A stretch of 64,000 nt of DNA from Treponema peruense (GTDB lineage Bacteria; Spirochaetota; Spirochaetia; Treponematales; Treponemataceae). The stretch lies in contig NZ_CP064936.1 of NCBI RefSeq assembly GCF_016117655.1, forward strand, positions 2,232,001 to 2,296,000. Direction: 5' to 3'. Below the pieces are notes generated by a model that searched no databases, had not been told where the DNA came from, and saw only the letters and a program-made list of their open reading frames with translations. Each line of letters starts with the position of its first letter. Positions within the stretch are counted from its first letter, which is position 1. A program made the translations under genes and the position numbers. Below, piece after piece: positions 29,386 to 38,334 of the stretch.

Positions 29386-31138
29386 TCATTTTCTCCTCAT
29401 AACTTACTAAAAATGCAATATCTTCTCTTGTAATATTCTTTTTAGATTCTTTTGATAAATAAGTTTTTATAGTTGAGTTAAATAATTCAACATCAATAAA
29501 CAATGATTCCACATTATTAATATCCTCTCGTATTGTTAAATTAAACAATATTTCAATTAATACTTGAGATGTATATTCCATTAAATGTTTTGTAAGATAT
29601 TGTAAATGTTTTGGTGTTTCCCCAGAATGAATAATTGTATTTCTTGCTCGATACAATCTACGTAGATGCCATTTTAATCTTGTTTCAAATCTTTCGATAT
29701 CTTTTTTTACTGAATTAAGTTTTTCATATCGTTTATTAATAGCAAAAATATTATATCGAATGAAAGGGTATTTTTCTAAAAAAGAATTTAACTCAATACG
29801 AGCATCCTTATATTCATCTAATAAAATTAAATTTATAAAATCTAGGTTATTTATTGATGATTTGTTAAAATAAGTATTAAAAAAGCCCTCTAGCTGATTT
29901 TTTGGTATATTATCCGTAACATCTCGTAATAAAGCTTCAAAGATCATAGCATAATAATCTTTTGAAAGAATTGGGAGGATATTATCCTCGATTTGCATAA
30001 TCTTAGAAATATCTTTCTTTTCACACAAACTTTCCAATACCGCCCAAAAATTCAGAAATGAACTTTCTAAGTGCTTGTTCTCATAAGCATTGGTATAATT
30101 CATTATTGCTTTATCAATAACAGGAAATACATTATTCTCATAAGTCATTAAAGAGGTTATAACGCCTTCTGCCGTTTCGCCAATTTGTAATTTAGAAATC
30201 TCAGCTTCTTCAGAAAGATATACAAGTCCATTTCTTCGTATTTTGATAAAATTTCTTTCACCAGACTCATCATCAATAACTATACAAGATTTTCCAAAAA
30301 AAGGTTTTGTGCTTTGAGAAAAAAACTTATAATATCTTGTAAACAATGCTAAATTATTCATTACTCGTATAGAAGCTTGATTTGAATCTAATTCTTCCAC
30401 CGAAGCAGAAATCAAAATATATCTATCAGTATCATAATGAAAACCTTCTATAAATTTTGAAGGTGTATTAAAAGAGACAGATAATCTTTTTTCAAGGATA
30501 GCTTGAAACTGTTTTATCTCCAAGTCAACAGGAAGAATAACGGTGAATCTTTGATTAACAAAATCAAACTTTGTTAAAAAAGTTTCAACTGTATTTATAG
30601 AAATCTCTTTTCCACTTTTGAATATTTTTTTATTATAATTATAAATAAAGTCTTCTGAATATCCGCCACCAATCAGATATGGAAGATAACTTTTTAATCC
30701 TAAATAAAGTTCAGTTTTATTTTTTTCTTTCTTTATGTTTTCTAATAAATAATTTTTTGCAATTTCATTAAACTTATAAAGTTGATTTACTAAGTATAAA
30801 ATTACAGATTTTTTTTCTTCAAAGGGAACTGCACTAAACTTTTGCTTTATAGCTAAAATTTCTGTCTTTTTTAAAATACAATTAACAATTACATCTTGTC
30901 CTAAAGTCTCCCAAATTTCATCAGAAATAAAATCTAGATGTTTTTTATCAATCATTCCTTTTCTTACCAAATCAAATGCTTCGAGATATTCATATAATAA
31001 AGAATAAGCATTTAGAACAGAGACACAATGTACATGATCGGTATTTGGATTTAGAAGTTTTTCTATACTTTGAGAAAAAAATAGAACGGCATCATTCTTG
31101 AATCCATTCTTCCAATTTCCAGTAATTTCATATTTCAT
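29375..31138 (-). CDS. Unrecognised 587-residue protein with C-terminal HEPN-like motif
   Basis: I do not recognise the full-length family. The C-terminal helical part has WHLRRLYRARNTIIHSG, in which R499-N-T-I-I-H504 fits the Rx4-6H motif of HEPN ribonucleases. It is closest in look to the ApeA-like HEPN group of defence proteins. The N-terminal 450 residues are AT-rich coded, mostly helical, with no P-loop or known catalytic motif; a region around 190-330 (RFTVILPVDLEIKQF, YILISASVEELD) looks beta-rich. It overlaps rhuM by four bases (ATGA) and mod by 11, so it is built into the type III operon. Likely an abortive-infection RNase or sensor, by inference. Confidence 0.6.
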   Translation of the reverse strand: MKYEITGNWKNGFKNDAVLFFSQSIEKLLNPNTDHVHCVSVLNAYSLLYEYLEAFDLVRKGMIDKKHLDFISDEIWETLGQDVIVNCILKKTEILAIKQKFSAVPFEEKKSVILYLVNQLYKFNEIAKNYLLENIKKEKNKTELYLGLKSYLPYLIGGGYSEDFIYNYNKKIFKSGKEISINTVETFLTKFDFVNQRFTVILPVDLEIKQFQAILEKRLSVSFNTPSKFIEGFHYDTDRYILISASVEELDSNQASIRVMNNLALFTRYYKFFSQSTKPFFGKSCIVIDDESGERNFIKIRRNGLVYLSEEAEISKLQIGETAEGVITSLMTYENNVFPVIDKAIMNYTNAYENKHLESSFLNFWAVLESLCEKKDISKIMQIEDNILPILSKDYYAMIFEALLRDVTDNIPKNQLEGFFNTYFNKSSINNLDFINLILLDEYKDARIELNSFLEKYPFIRYNIFAINKRYEKLNSVKKDIERFETRLKWHLRRLYRARNTIIHSGETPKHLQYLTKHLMEYTSQVLIEILFNLTIREDINNVESLFIDVELFNSTIKTYLSKESKKNITREDIAFLVSYEEKMNAN

Positions 31139-32169
31139 TCTCCCATCTCCTCCAAGAATAAATCGTAATCGCTCTTAAACAATCTATCCTGTACAATTCT
31201 GTATTTTTCAAATTCGCTTTCTGCATGTAGTTTTGCCTGTTCCGCGCTTATTTTTCCTGGTCCTGTTAAAATTTCATTTCCGTTGAATTCCAAAAAACCA
31301 TCCAAACGTATTGCCCAATCTTCCATGCTCATAGGTATGTGACGTTCTGCCTGCATTTCTGCATAATCAAGATATAAGGAAACAAGTCTCTCCATAAAAC
31401 TCATTTCTTTTTCTGATAAATAGTTTTTTGCAATAGTTACGTCTGCTTTTATGATTTTTCCAGAAGGTGCATTTTCCCAAGTTGTAAGCCCCATGTGTTC
31501 CTTTTTTGCATCAGCGCGCTCCACAATAAGTTCTGCTGCCGTATGCCTATGTACAGCATAATGCATTTTATTCTGCACCATCTTAAAGAATTCTTTTGTT
31601 GTAGTAGCATCCTTGTCATAATCAAAGGCCGTTGCATATAAGTCAGTAACCTTTTGATAAAACTTTCTTTCTGAAAGCCTTATTTCCCTGATTTGCTGAA
31701 GCTGGCGCTCAAAATATTCATCTGTAAACATGTGTCCTTTTTTCAGTCGCTCTTTGTCCATTGTCCAGCCTTGAATTGTATAATCCTTGACAATTTGACC
31801 AGCCCACTTTCTAAACCTAACGGCACGCTCATTATTTACTTTAAAACCAACAGCAATAATCATCTGAAGATTATAGTGCACAACCTCACGAGAAACAGTT
31901 CGGTTTCCCTCATTTTGAACTATTAAAAAATTTTTAATAGTTGCCTCTTTTGTTAATTCTCCATCGTCATAGATTTTTTTAAGATGATAATTTATATTTG
32001 CAACATCAACATCATATAAAGCTGCCATCATTTTTTGGGTCAGCCAGATATTCTCGTCTTCATATCTCATTTCATAACTTTCAGGAGAATCACCTGTTGC
32101 TGCAATGTAAGTAAGATATTCAGCGGCGGAACTTCTAATTGTAACTTCTTTTTTTTGCTTCTTTGCCAT
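31135..32169 (-). CDS. RhuM-family protein
   Basis: 344 residues of the virulence RhuM family. Visible: ENIWLTQKMMAALYDVDVANINYHLKKIY (a DNA-binding-like helix pair), FLIVQNEGNRTVSREVVHYNLQMIIAVGFKVN, and VRFRKWAGQIVKDYTIQGW, all family signatures. The family was named from a Salmonella island gene, and its members are often found in restriction islands; the biochemical role is unknown. It begins directly after the res stop and overlaps the HEPN gene by four bases. The C-terminal half (FYQKVTDLYATAFDY, HRHTAAELI) is also typical. Confidence 0.85.
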   Translation of the reverse strand: MAKKQKKEVTIRSSAAEYLTYIAATGDSPESYEMRYEDENIWLTQKMMAALYDVDVANINYHLKKIYDDGELTKEATIKNFLIVQNEGNRTVSREVVHYNLQMIIAVGFKVNNERAVRFRKWAGQIVKDYTIQGWTMDKERLKKGHMFTDEYFERQLQQIREIRLSERKFYQKVTDLYATAFDYDKDATTTKEFFKMVQNKMHYAVHRHTAAELIVERADAKKEHMGLTTWENAPSGKIIKADVTIAKNYLSEKEMSFMERLVSLYLDYAEMQAERHIPMSMEDWAIRLDGFLEFNGNEILTGPGKISAEQAKLHAESEFEKYRIVQDRLFKSDYDLFLEEMGE

Positions 32170-35079
32170 TTACATTTCCTCCCCAAAAAATGCATTAACA
32201 TGGATGATTGTCTTTTTAATTCTTTCTTCGTCCGACTTATTATCTTGCAGATAAAGATATGAGAATTTTTCAGCGCCTGTTTTTTCATTGTTCATCTTTA
32301 TAAAATACTGCTCAACAAATTCCCGGCGGGCAATGAAATTCGGGTCATTTGCATATAAGCTGCCTTTTGTTTCAACAATTAAAACTTTTCCGACTTCGTT
32401 TTCTGATTTCCTTTGCAAGATGATAAAATCAGGTGTATATTCACCGACATTTGACCAATCTTTTTCAGTTTTTTTATAACAGTGAATCTTAAAATCAGTC
32501 AGATTTCGGTCACCGTTATAATAGACTTCAAGATTAAATTTTGACACGCACTCTTCTTTTAAAACTTCTCCAAGGAATTTCTGTTCAAAAGAACTGTCTG
32601 TTTTATATGGAAGGTAATGAAAAGTCCGGTCTTTATTTGGATAAGGGCAAGCCTTATTTTCAATATCATCAGCCTCTTTATTCAAACCTGCTGCACGGAG
32701 AGCTGTAACGGCAGCTTTTGTCTTTTCATCGATTTCAGTTTTTCCAGATTTATCTGCGTCAATTATCTTTTGAACTTCGATTTCTTCAGGATAATAATCC
32801 TTAATTTTAGATGACGCAACTTCGACTTGTGGCGAAAACTGTTCTATGCACAGCAATCTTACTGATTCTTTTATAAATTCTTCCCTGACAGAAAAATCTC
32901 GTTTTTCATAAAAGGCGGTTCTGATAAGTGAATTTAATTTTTGTATGTCATAATGAGAACTGAAATATGTCTCGCCATCAGCTTTATATGAGACTTCATT
33001 AAAGACCTTGCGCAATGCCTTGTCATGTTCATGGAGTTTTGCAATTGTTACAAAACCAAAACTCTCTCTCGCTATTTCATAAAGCCAAGTATTGTATCGT
33101 GCCGGAAGTTTTCCATGCTCAGAAGAATCAATATCGATATTTGTGAAATCTGCTTTCCTGACATCAAACTGTTTATTTATAACTGCTTTCTGCTCAGAAT
33201 TTTTTACAGCATTTGAAATAACATTTTCAGTATCAGGCTCTTCCACAAGCAGAGTGTCATATTTGATTGAATACTGATACAGCGGTATTGGAGGAAGCTT
33301 TAAATGCTCAGTACGATTATATCTGTTAAGCGTTTCGGTAGCACCTCTTGAGCCCTTCTGGAATTCATCTAGATTGATATGCTGCTGTTGCTCAAGTTGC
33401 TTTTTAAGTTTTTCAGCATTTGTCTCATTTAAATATATTAAGGCAGTTTCTTTTTTACCACGCTCTACCTGACGTAAACATCTACATGAAGTTTGCAAAA
33501 CCATATTTGTAGGACAATCCCCCTCTTGCGAAAGAATTACCCCTGCAAGGCTCCGGCAGTTCCATCCTTCTTTTCCAATCTGACAAAGGAGTATTATTCG
33601 TATTTTTGATTCACTTCTATCAAGAATCTTGAACTGATAATCACTATCCTGTGGCTTAGGATGATTTTTATTTCCGTCATGATAGCGTAAAATATGCTCA
33701 TTAGGATTCAGTCCGTACTCCATGATGAGATTTGAAATAAACGGATAAACTTCTTCTTCAAGAAAATCTATTCCTTTTCCGCAATAAACCGCAAGTTTAG
33801 CCTGCAGTGTGCGTGGCGGGCGGTCATAAATGGTGTCTTTATATTTTTGTAAGAATTCACGTACGCCGCTTTCAACAATCTGCATACTGTCTTTATTGTC
33901 AGAAACCTTTACGGTTGGATATTTCAAGAAGTTTCCTATTGCGTCTACAAGCGGATAATAATAAACGGTATTAGAAATATCAGACGAGGCAACAGAAAGA
34001 GAATCTGTAACAGGTATTTTTTCTGCTTTATCCAAGTATGGTGTACCAGAAAAGCCGATTACATTCGTCACATTTTTCTTTTCACCATTTGCCCAACGGT
34101 TCACCACAGAGCGGAGTTTTATGTCACCATCTGTTGCATGATGAACCTCGTCGATAAAAACAGAAAGCTGTGGGAACTTCCCAATCCAGTAACGAAGTTC
34201 ATTTGCCTCACGGTCTTTTGTTTCCGAACTTTCTTCAAATAATTCTCCCTGTTCTGCACGAACAAGTCCGTCAAGAATAACCTTTTCTGCATTTGTTACG
34301 GCCACAAGGCCTGTTAAATCCTCAAATGGCTGATGTAAAGCCAGCTTCTGTACATTTGGATTTTTAGTTCTATTTGATTTTTTTGCAGATTTGTTTTCAT
34401 CCAACACTTCAAAAATCATTTGTCTCTTTATTTCGCTCGCTGTTGGTTCAGGCAAAACCCATGCTGGATTAAATTCCTGTATTGTTCTTAGACTTGGAAT
34501 AACCGAAGTTTTTAATCCAGAGGGAGCTAAAATAATGAAATTTCTAGCAAATCGTTTTTCAGCTGGATTCTGCATTGCAAAATACAAATCAATATAAATG
34601 AAAGCCGCCATCAAAAATGTTTTTCCAGCTCCCATTGGAAGGCTGAAAAGATAATCGGAATATGTGACACCGTAAAAAATCTTTTTGAAAATACCTTCAT
34701 AATCAATGCTTTGAGGATTCTTTTTTATTTCATCCGCAAGTTTTACAGAAACCTGTTCACCTCTATCATTTTTTTGTGTGGCATACTCATACAAGGAAAG
34801 AGCCGCTTTATTATGAAAAAGAGTCTCGCGGGCTAGTGTAGAAAGCTCCATGCTATTCAAATCTTCCTCTGAAAGAGAATTAAAAGCGCCATTGCAAAAG
34901 AGCTCATAAAGAGGTTTGTTGTCACAGGCTATCTTTAAAAAAAGATATGTTTTTATTGCTTCTATCTGTGCGTCGCGAAGTTCCCCTGTAGAAATCATAT
35001 AGGAAATCAAGTTTTTTATTTTGCAATCACCAGAAGATAACCATTTTTTGCATGATTTTTGAATCATTGTATGAAGCAT
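32170..35079 (-). CDS. res: Type III restriction endonuclease subunit (Res)
   Basis: 969-residue helicase-nuclease. Walker A PMGAGKT (148-154), DEVH box (FIDEVHHAT), motif III GFSGTP, late helicase motifs GKEGWNCRS and SCRCLRQVERG, and a C-terminal nuclease core with PDFIILQ … VLIVETKGSL (PD-ExK type). Together with Mod it forms the Mod2Res1-2 complex that uses ATP to find a second unmethylated site and then cuts. It starts 19 bases after the DUF262 gene and ends directly before rhuM. It appears complete. Confidence 0.93.
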   Translation of the reverse strand: MLHTMIQKSCKKWLSSGDCKIKNLISYMISTGELRDAQIEAIKTYLFLKIACDNKPLYELFCNGAFNSLSEEDLNSMELSTLARETLFHNKAALSLYEYATQKNDRGEQVSVKLADEIKKNPQSIDYEGIFKKIFYGVTYSDYLFSLPMGAGKTFLMAAFIYIDLYFAMQNPAEKRFARNFIILAPSGLKTSVIPSLRTIQEFNPAWVLPEPTASEIKRQMIFEVLDENKSAKKSNRTKNPNVQKLALHQPFEDLTGLVAVTNAEKVILDGLVRAEQGELFEESSETKDREANELRYWIGKFPQLSVFIDEVHHATDGDIKLRSVVNRWANGEKKNVTNVIGFSGTPYLDKAEKIPVTDSLSVASSDISNTVYYYPLVDAIGNFLKYPTVKVSDNKDSMQIVESGVREFLQKYKDTIYDRPPRTLQAKLAVYCGKGIDFLEEEVYPFISNLIMEYGLNPNEHILRYHDGNKNHPKPQDSDYQFKILDRSESKIRIILLCQIGKEGWNCRSLAGVILSQEGDCPTNMVLQTSCRCLRQVERGKKETALIYLNETNAEKLKKQLEQQQHINLDEFQKGSRGATETLNRYNRTEHLKLPPIPLYQYSIKYDTLLVEEPDTENVISNAVKNSEQKAVINKQFDVRKADFTNIDIDSSEHGKLPARYNTWLYEIARESFGFVTIAKLHEHDKALRKVFNEVSYKADGETYFSSHYDIQKLNSLIRTAFYEKRDFSVREEFIKESVRLLCIEQFSPQVEVASSKIKDYYPEEIEVQKIIDADKSGKTEIDEKTKAAVTALRAAGLNKEADDIENKACPYPNKDRTFHYLPYKTDSSFEQKFLGEVLKEECVSKFNLEVYYNGDRNLTDFKIHCYKKTEKDWSNVGEYTPDFIILQRKSENEVGKVLIVETKGSLYANDPNFIARREFVEQYFIKMNNEKTGAEKFSYLYLQDNKSDEERIKKTIIHVNAFFGEEM

Positions 35080-35098
35080 TTTTATTAATTTCCTTTTT

Positions 35099-36907
35099 CT
35101 ATTTCAAACTTTCGTAATAATCTTTGATTTTAGCTGCCATAAGCTTACGTCTCATATCAAGGAATCTATTAAAATCTTTTACATCCATTTTAATAAAATC
35201 CTCAGGTACACAATTTGCCTTAAGATTCTGCATAAGCTCATTTTTATCTACAATTCCACCATATACAGGCTTTTTATCTTCACACTGTTGGAGGACTGTA
35301 GCCATATATTCATTTGGTGCTGTATCTTTTACTTTTATGTTTATTTCAGATTGTAGATAAACATAATTTGCAATCTGATTATACATTCCTTTATCTTTAA
35401 TTCCATTATTAATTAAATACTGTTTAGGAAATAAGTGATGAATATCTCCACGCTGTTCAATCATTGACTTAACATCAATTTGTTCTGAAAGGAATCCCTT
35501 ATCTCCAGATTTGACCTGAGCCATAAGATAAACATTATAAAATGGACTACTTGCAACAGCAGTGTTAAGTCTTGTAATAAGTACATTGCTCCAGAATGCT
35601 TCAGAAAGAACACCTGCTTCAGTCTGTTCAATGTATGTAATTGGATCTGCTGCATCCACAAATCGTATAATATCGTAATTAAACATAGACTCAGGAGAGC
35701 CAGAATATCTTCCTGTAAGAATAGTAAGTACAAGCCAACGTCTTACAGCCCTCTCTATAATGATAGCATCGATTTTCTTTTCTCTAAGAGCAAGGTAGAG
35801 AATATATCCAAAGTTCATAACGTTATCAGAACGAACAAGTGATGAATCTATAATTCCTGTAGATTTTACAATCATTAAATACCTTTGGAAATTAGTCTTA
35901 TTTACAAATTGCAAAACACTTTCTTTTAAGTCTTTAAATGACTGTTCAGCAATTTCTTCTTTAAATTCACGAGTCTTAAAATCACGTCCACTTAACAAAC
36001 TTACAAGGTCAGCCAGTTTACCACGATGGAATTTTGAAGTAAATGCAACTCTCAAAAGGTCTGTATAATCTGGTTCATAAATATCTTCGTTTTCATCTTT
36101 TATCCAAGCAATTGCCTTAAACTCATCCGTAATTGCAAACTCAGAATCATTATTTTTTATAGTATCAAAATCACCAGGATTCTGAAGAAGATGACAAAAA
36201 TAATCTATAGTCTTACGGATTAAATCACCTTTATATCTTTCATTTGAAGATATCTTTGACATAGCAAAATCTGCTTGTGAAAGGACTTTGCCTTTAGAGT
36301 TGATTCGAATAAAAATATCTGTGACACTATCAATATCAAGACCAGAAGAAAGATCTATTACACCAAGGCTATTGTTCTGAATCTGACTTAAAGTATTGAT
36401 CACCTTGTTAATAGAACTTTTTTCAGCATTATCTGTGATTTTGTTTTTATCACAATATTCATTTACAAAAGAGAAAGCATCAAAACCAGGCTGTAAAACA
36501 GTTGATATATCTGCAATCCATTGAATATCTTTCTCAATAGCAGGGTTACAAGTTTCAAATTTTTCTTCTTTTGGATTAAATGCAATCTTAATTCTCTTCT
36601 TTTTATAATCAGCACCAACAACTTCAAGTCCAACAATTGCAGCGGTTAATGCAGTAATTCTCTGCTGACCATCAATAATGATTTTCTTTCCAGAAGAAAT
36701 AGTTCCATCTTTAAGTTTTACATCAGGATTCTGCCAAACAATAATATATCCAACTGGATATCCTTTATATAATGAATCAATTAAATCACGAACCTTTGTA
36801 GGATCCCAAACAAAAGGCCTCTGTATTTCAGGAATTGCAATAGTTCCATCTCTAATACTAGAAAGAAGTGAACTAACCATAATATTGTTTACGTTATACT
36901 GTGCCAT
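35099..36907 (-). CDS. DUF262/DUF1524 protein, GmrSD-like nuclease
   Basis: 602 residues. The N-terminal DUF262 has IPEIQRPFVWDPTKVRDLIDS and the DGQQR motif (residues 79-83), which binds or hydrolyses nucleotides in this family. The C-terminal DUF1524 has the His-Me nuclease motif DIHHLFPK (488-495) followed by an Asn-rich helix. Both halves fused in one chain are known in GmrSD, which cuts glucosylated hydroxymethyl-cytosine phage DNA, and in SspE/BrxU-type enzymes. It would complement the type III system by attacking modified DNA. AAGGA precedes the ATG, and the small HTH gene lies 12 bases upstream. Confidence 0.85.
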   Translation of the reverse strand: MAQYNVNNIMVSSLLSSIRDGTIAIPEIQRPFVWDPTKVRDLIDSLYKGYPVGYIIVWQNPDVKLKDGTISSGKKIIIDGQQRITALTAAIVGLEVVGADYKKKRIKIAFNPKEEKFETCNPAIEKDIQWIADISTVLQPGFDAFSFVNEYCDKNKITDNAEKSSINKVINTLSQIQNNSLGVIDLSSGLDIDSVTDIFIRINSKGKVLSQADFAMSKISSNERYKGDLIRKTIDYFCHLLQNPGDFDTIKNNDSEFAITDEFKAIAWIKDENEDIYEPDYTDLLRVAFTSKFHRGKLADLVSLLSGRDFKTREFKEEIAEQSFKDLKESVLQFVNKTNFQRYLMIVKSTGIIDSSLVRSDNVMNFGYILYLALREKKIDAIIIERAVRRWLVLTILTGRYSGSPESMFNYDIIRFVDAADPITYIEQTEAGVLSEAFWSNVLITRLNTAVASSPFYNVYLMAQVKSGDKGFLSEQIDVKSMIEQRGDIHHLFPKQYLINNGIKDKGMYNQIANYVYLQSEINIKVKDTAPNEYMATVLQQCEDKKPVYGGIVDKNELMQNLKANCVPEDFIKMDVKDFNRFLDMRRKLMAAKIKDYYESLK

Positions 36908-36919
36908 TATATATTCCTT

Positions 36920-37132
36920 TTAACCTTCCACATTATTTATTACACATATATCGCCCACATCACAATTCAGGGCTTTACAAATGCGTTGGATACTATCCAT
37001 GGAAATAAATTCACCTTTTGTCAATTTGGCCAGAATATTCGTTGAGATTCCTGCCATTTCAATAAGGTCTGTTTTGTTCTTATGCCCCATTTCTTTATAA
37101 CGAGACCAAAGCTTTGTATAATCAACTTGCAT
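36920..37132 (-). CDS. Small XRE/Cro-type transcription regulator
   Basis: 70 residues from the ATG at 37132. DYTKLWSRYKEMGHKNKTDL, then AGISTNILAKLTKGEFISM and RICKALNCDVGDICVI make a single helix-turn-helix domain of the Cro/C1 kind, as usual ahead of phase or defence operons. A -10 box TATAAT lies 10 bases upstream, leaving almost no leader, and no Shine-Dalgarno is seen. It is the first gene of the restriction operon and probably controls it through the TGTGTAA/TTACACA sites upstream. Confidence 0.85.
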   Translation of the reverse strand: MQVDYTKLWSRYKEMGHKNKTDLIEMAGISTNILAKLTKGEFISMDSIQRICKALNCDVGDICVINNVEG

Positions 37133-37142
37133 AATATAGATA

Positions 37143-37175
37143 ATTATATCACAACTTTGTGTTTTAAGTGTGTAA
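37143..37175 (-). promoter_or_regulatory. Promoter and operator of the defence operon
   Basis: Minus-strand TATAAT at 37148-37143. Just upstream is the palindrome CACAACTTTGTG (37150-37161, 5-bp arms) and then TGTGTAA at 37169-37175, a half-site also found in the divergent promoter. No good -35 is seen, which fits an activator- or repressor-controlled promoter. Confidence 0.5.
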
Positions 37176-37378
37176 AATATCACGATTTCGCAAAATATTT
37201 TTATTCCCGTTATTTGTAGAAGTTTATCACACAACGGTGTCATAGAATGACCTTATGAAAATTACGCCGTATTTTTTTAATCTCGGCGTGAATTTATAAA
37301 AACTCACCGTGTATTTGAATAATTCTCAGTATATTTTTTCACAATATGTGTAATATTGTTTTTATTTTCAAAATTTGC

Positions 37379-37407
37379 TTGACATTACACAAAATGTGTA
37401 ATATATT
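37379..37407 (+). promoter_or_regulatory. Promoter of the membrane-anchored HTH gene with palindromic spacer
   Basis: TTGACA (37379-37384), 17 bases, TATATT (37402-37407). The whole spacer is the palindrome TTACACAaaaTGTGTAA (37385-37401), so a bound repressor would block polymerase. A further TGTGTAA lies at 37347-37353. Confidence 0.8.
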
Positions 37408-37429
37408 TGAATTGTAAGGAGGTAAAGCT

Positions 37430-37936
37430 ATGCAGTGCGTTAATCCAACAAGTTATGGAAAATTCTTAAAAAGACTCAGAATTGATACTGGTGATACCCT
37501 TGCTGTTATGGCACAGAAGCTTGATGTATCGATTTCACTTCTTTCATCAGTTGAATCTGGAGCAAGAGAAATCCCTCCAGAACTTTCAGATAAGATTCGC
37601 ACAGTATATAAATTAAATGCAGATGCAAGTGATGCACTGTTAAAAGCAGAATGTGAGACACTTCATAAATCTATTTCCATTAGCATGGGTGCATATGAAG
37701 ATAATGAAGAGTTTAAAAAAGCCGCAATTTCAATTTCGCGAGATTTGCAAGAATTACCAGTGAACGAGGTACAAAAAATTGCAGCTGATATTCATAAAAA
37801 AGCTCAGTCCAAACGAGATAATGATTTTTCTGGTTGGGCTGCTTTGGGGTTAGCAGCAATTGCACTAGGTGTAGGAATTGCACTGGCTGCAACTTCTGGA
37901 AATAAAGATGGATCTAATCCGCAAGGAGGTAATTGA
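37430..37936 (+). CDS. HTH protein with C-terminal membrane segment
   Basis: 168 residues. Residues 5-60 form an XRE-type helix-turn-helix (SYGKFLKRLRIDTGDTLAVM, KLDVSISLLSSVESG). A helical middle part (60-130) follows, then one hydrophobic helix GWAALGLAAIALGVGIALAA near the end and a short polar tail. A regulator tethered to the membrane is unusual. AAGGAGG eight bases before the ATG gives a strong ribosome site. It is divergent from the defence operon, and its promoter carries the shared palindrome, so it probably regulates itself and perhaps the operon. Another 53-residue membrane protein follows. Confidence 0.8.
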   Translation: MQCVNPTSYGKFLKRLRIDTGDTLAVMAQKLDVSISLLSSVESGAREIPPELSDKIRTVYKLNADASDALLKAECETLHKSISISMGAYEDNEEFKKAAISISRDLQELPVNEVQKIAADIHKKAQSKRDNDFSGWAALGLAAIALGVGIALAATSGNKDGSNPQGGN

Positions 37937-37988
37937 CATTGAAACAACAGATCTTTGTGAAATCTTCGTTGAAGAAAAACAAGACTGA
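37908..37988 (+). CDS. Possible 26-residue peptide overlapping the HTH gene end
   Basis: ATG at 37908 within the end of the HTH gene, frame +1, reading MDLIRKEVIDIETT…EIFVEEKQD to a TGA at 37988. Codon pattern looks natural, and the stretch would otherwise be a gap between two genes. Too short to be sure. Confidence 0.25.
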   Translation: MDLIRKEVIDIETTDLCEIFVEEKQD

Positions 37989-38011
37989 ATACTTAATATG
38001 GAGGTGGAAAA

Positions 38012-38173
38012 ATGAACAACTTCGAGAATTCTTTTTCATTAGCAATATCTGATAAAACAGATGAAAAAGAAACATCAATTGAATTCTCAGGAACTTCTGC
38101 AGTTCTTGTAGTTGCATTGATTGCTTTTGGACTTGGCTATACATGTGCAAGTTCGAAAAAAAAGGCTCTTTAA
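38012..38173 (+). CDS. 53-residue membrane protein
   Basis: Starts after GGAGGTGG at 38012: an acidic N-terminal half (ISDKTDEKETSIEF) and one membrane helix (SAVLVVALIAFGLGYTCA) with a Lys-rich end (SSKKKAL). Topology by the positive-inside rule puts the C-terminus in the cytoplasm. It lies in the same direction as the membrane-anchored HTH gene 75 bases upstream and may be its partner (for example an anti-regulator or small toxin). No family recognised. Confidence 0.65.
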   Translation: MNNFENSFSLAISDKTDEKETSIEFSGTSAVLVVALIAFGLGYTCASSKKKAL

Positions 38174-38196
38174 TCACTGGTACTGATTAAAGAGCC
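38164..38196 (-). terminator. Strong hairpin with U run on the minus strand
   Basis: GGCTCTTTAATCA and TGATTAAAGAGCC form a 13-bp stem with a 7-base loop. On the minus strand it is followed by eight T; on the plus strand it is not. It therefore ends transcripts coming from the right, where the only minus-strand gene nearby is the orphan 5S at 38951. It overlaps the stop of the 53-residue protein. Confidence 0.65.
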
Positions 38197-38334
38197 CTTC
38201 AAGCAAACAGCGAAAAACTGTTGCCGTATAACCAATATAACTGTAACGGTTTTTCCTGTTTTTTTCAAGTTACCGAATAGTCCGGCGTTGCCAAAGGCTT
38301 TCGGAACTTAAGTTAAATCTACAAGGAGTCGCCT

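Noticed and set aside
25172-37936. Prophage or integrative element carrying the defence operon
   Set aside because: No integrase, portal, terminase, tRNA attachment site or flanking direct repeats were seen; only a decayed IS256-like element borders it.
37914-38177. Minus-strand open frame of 87 codons opposite the small membrane protein
   Set aside because: It is the mirror of two better-supported plus-strand frames with ribosome sites and has no start context.
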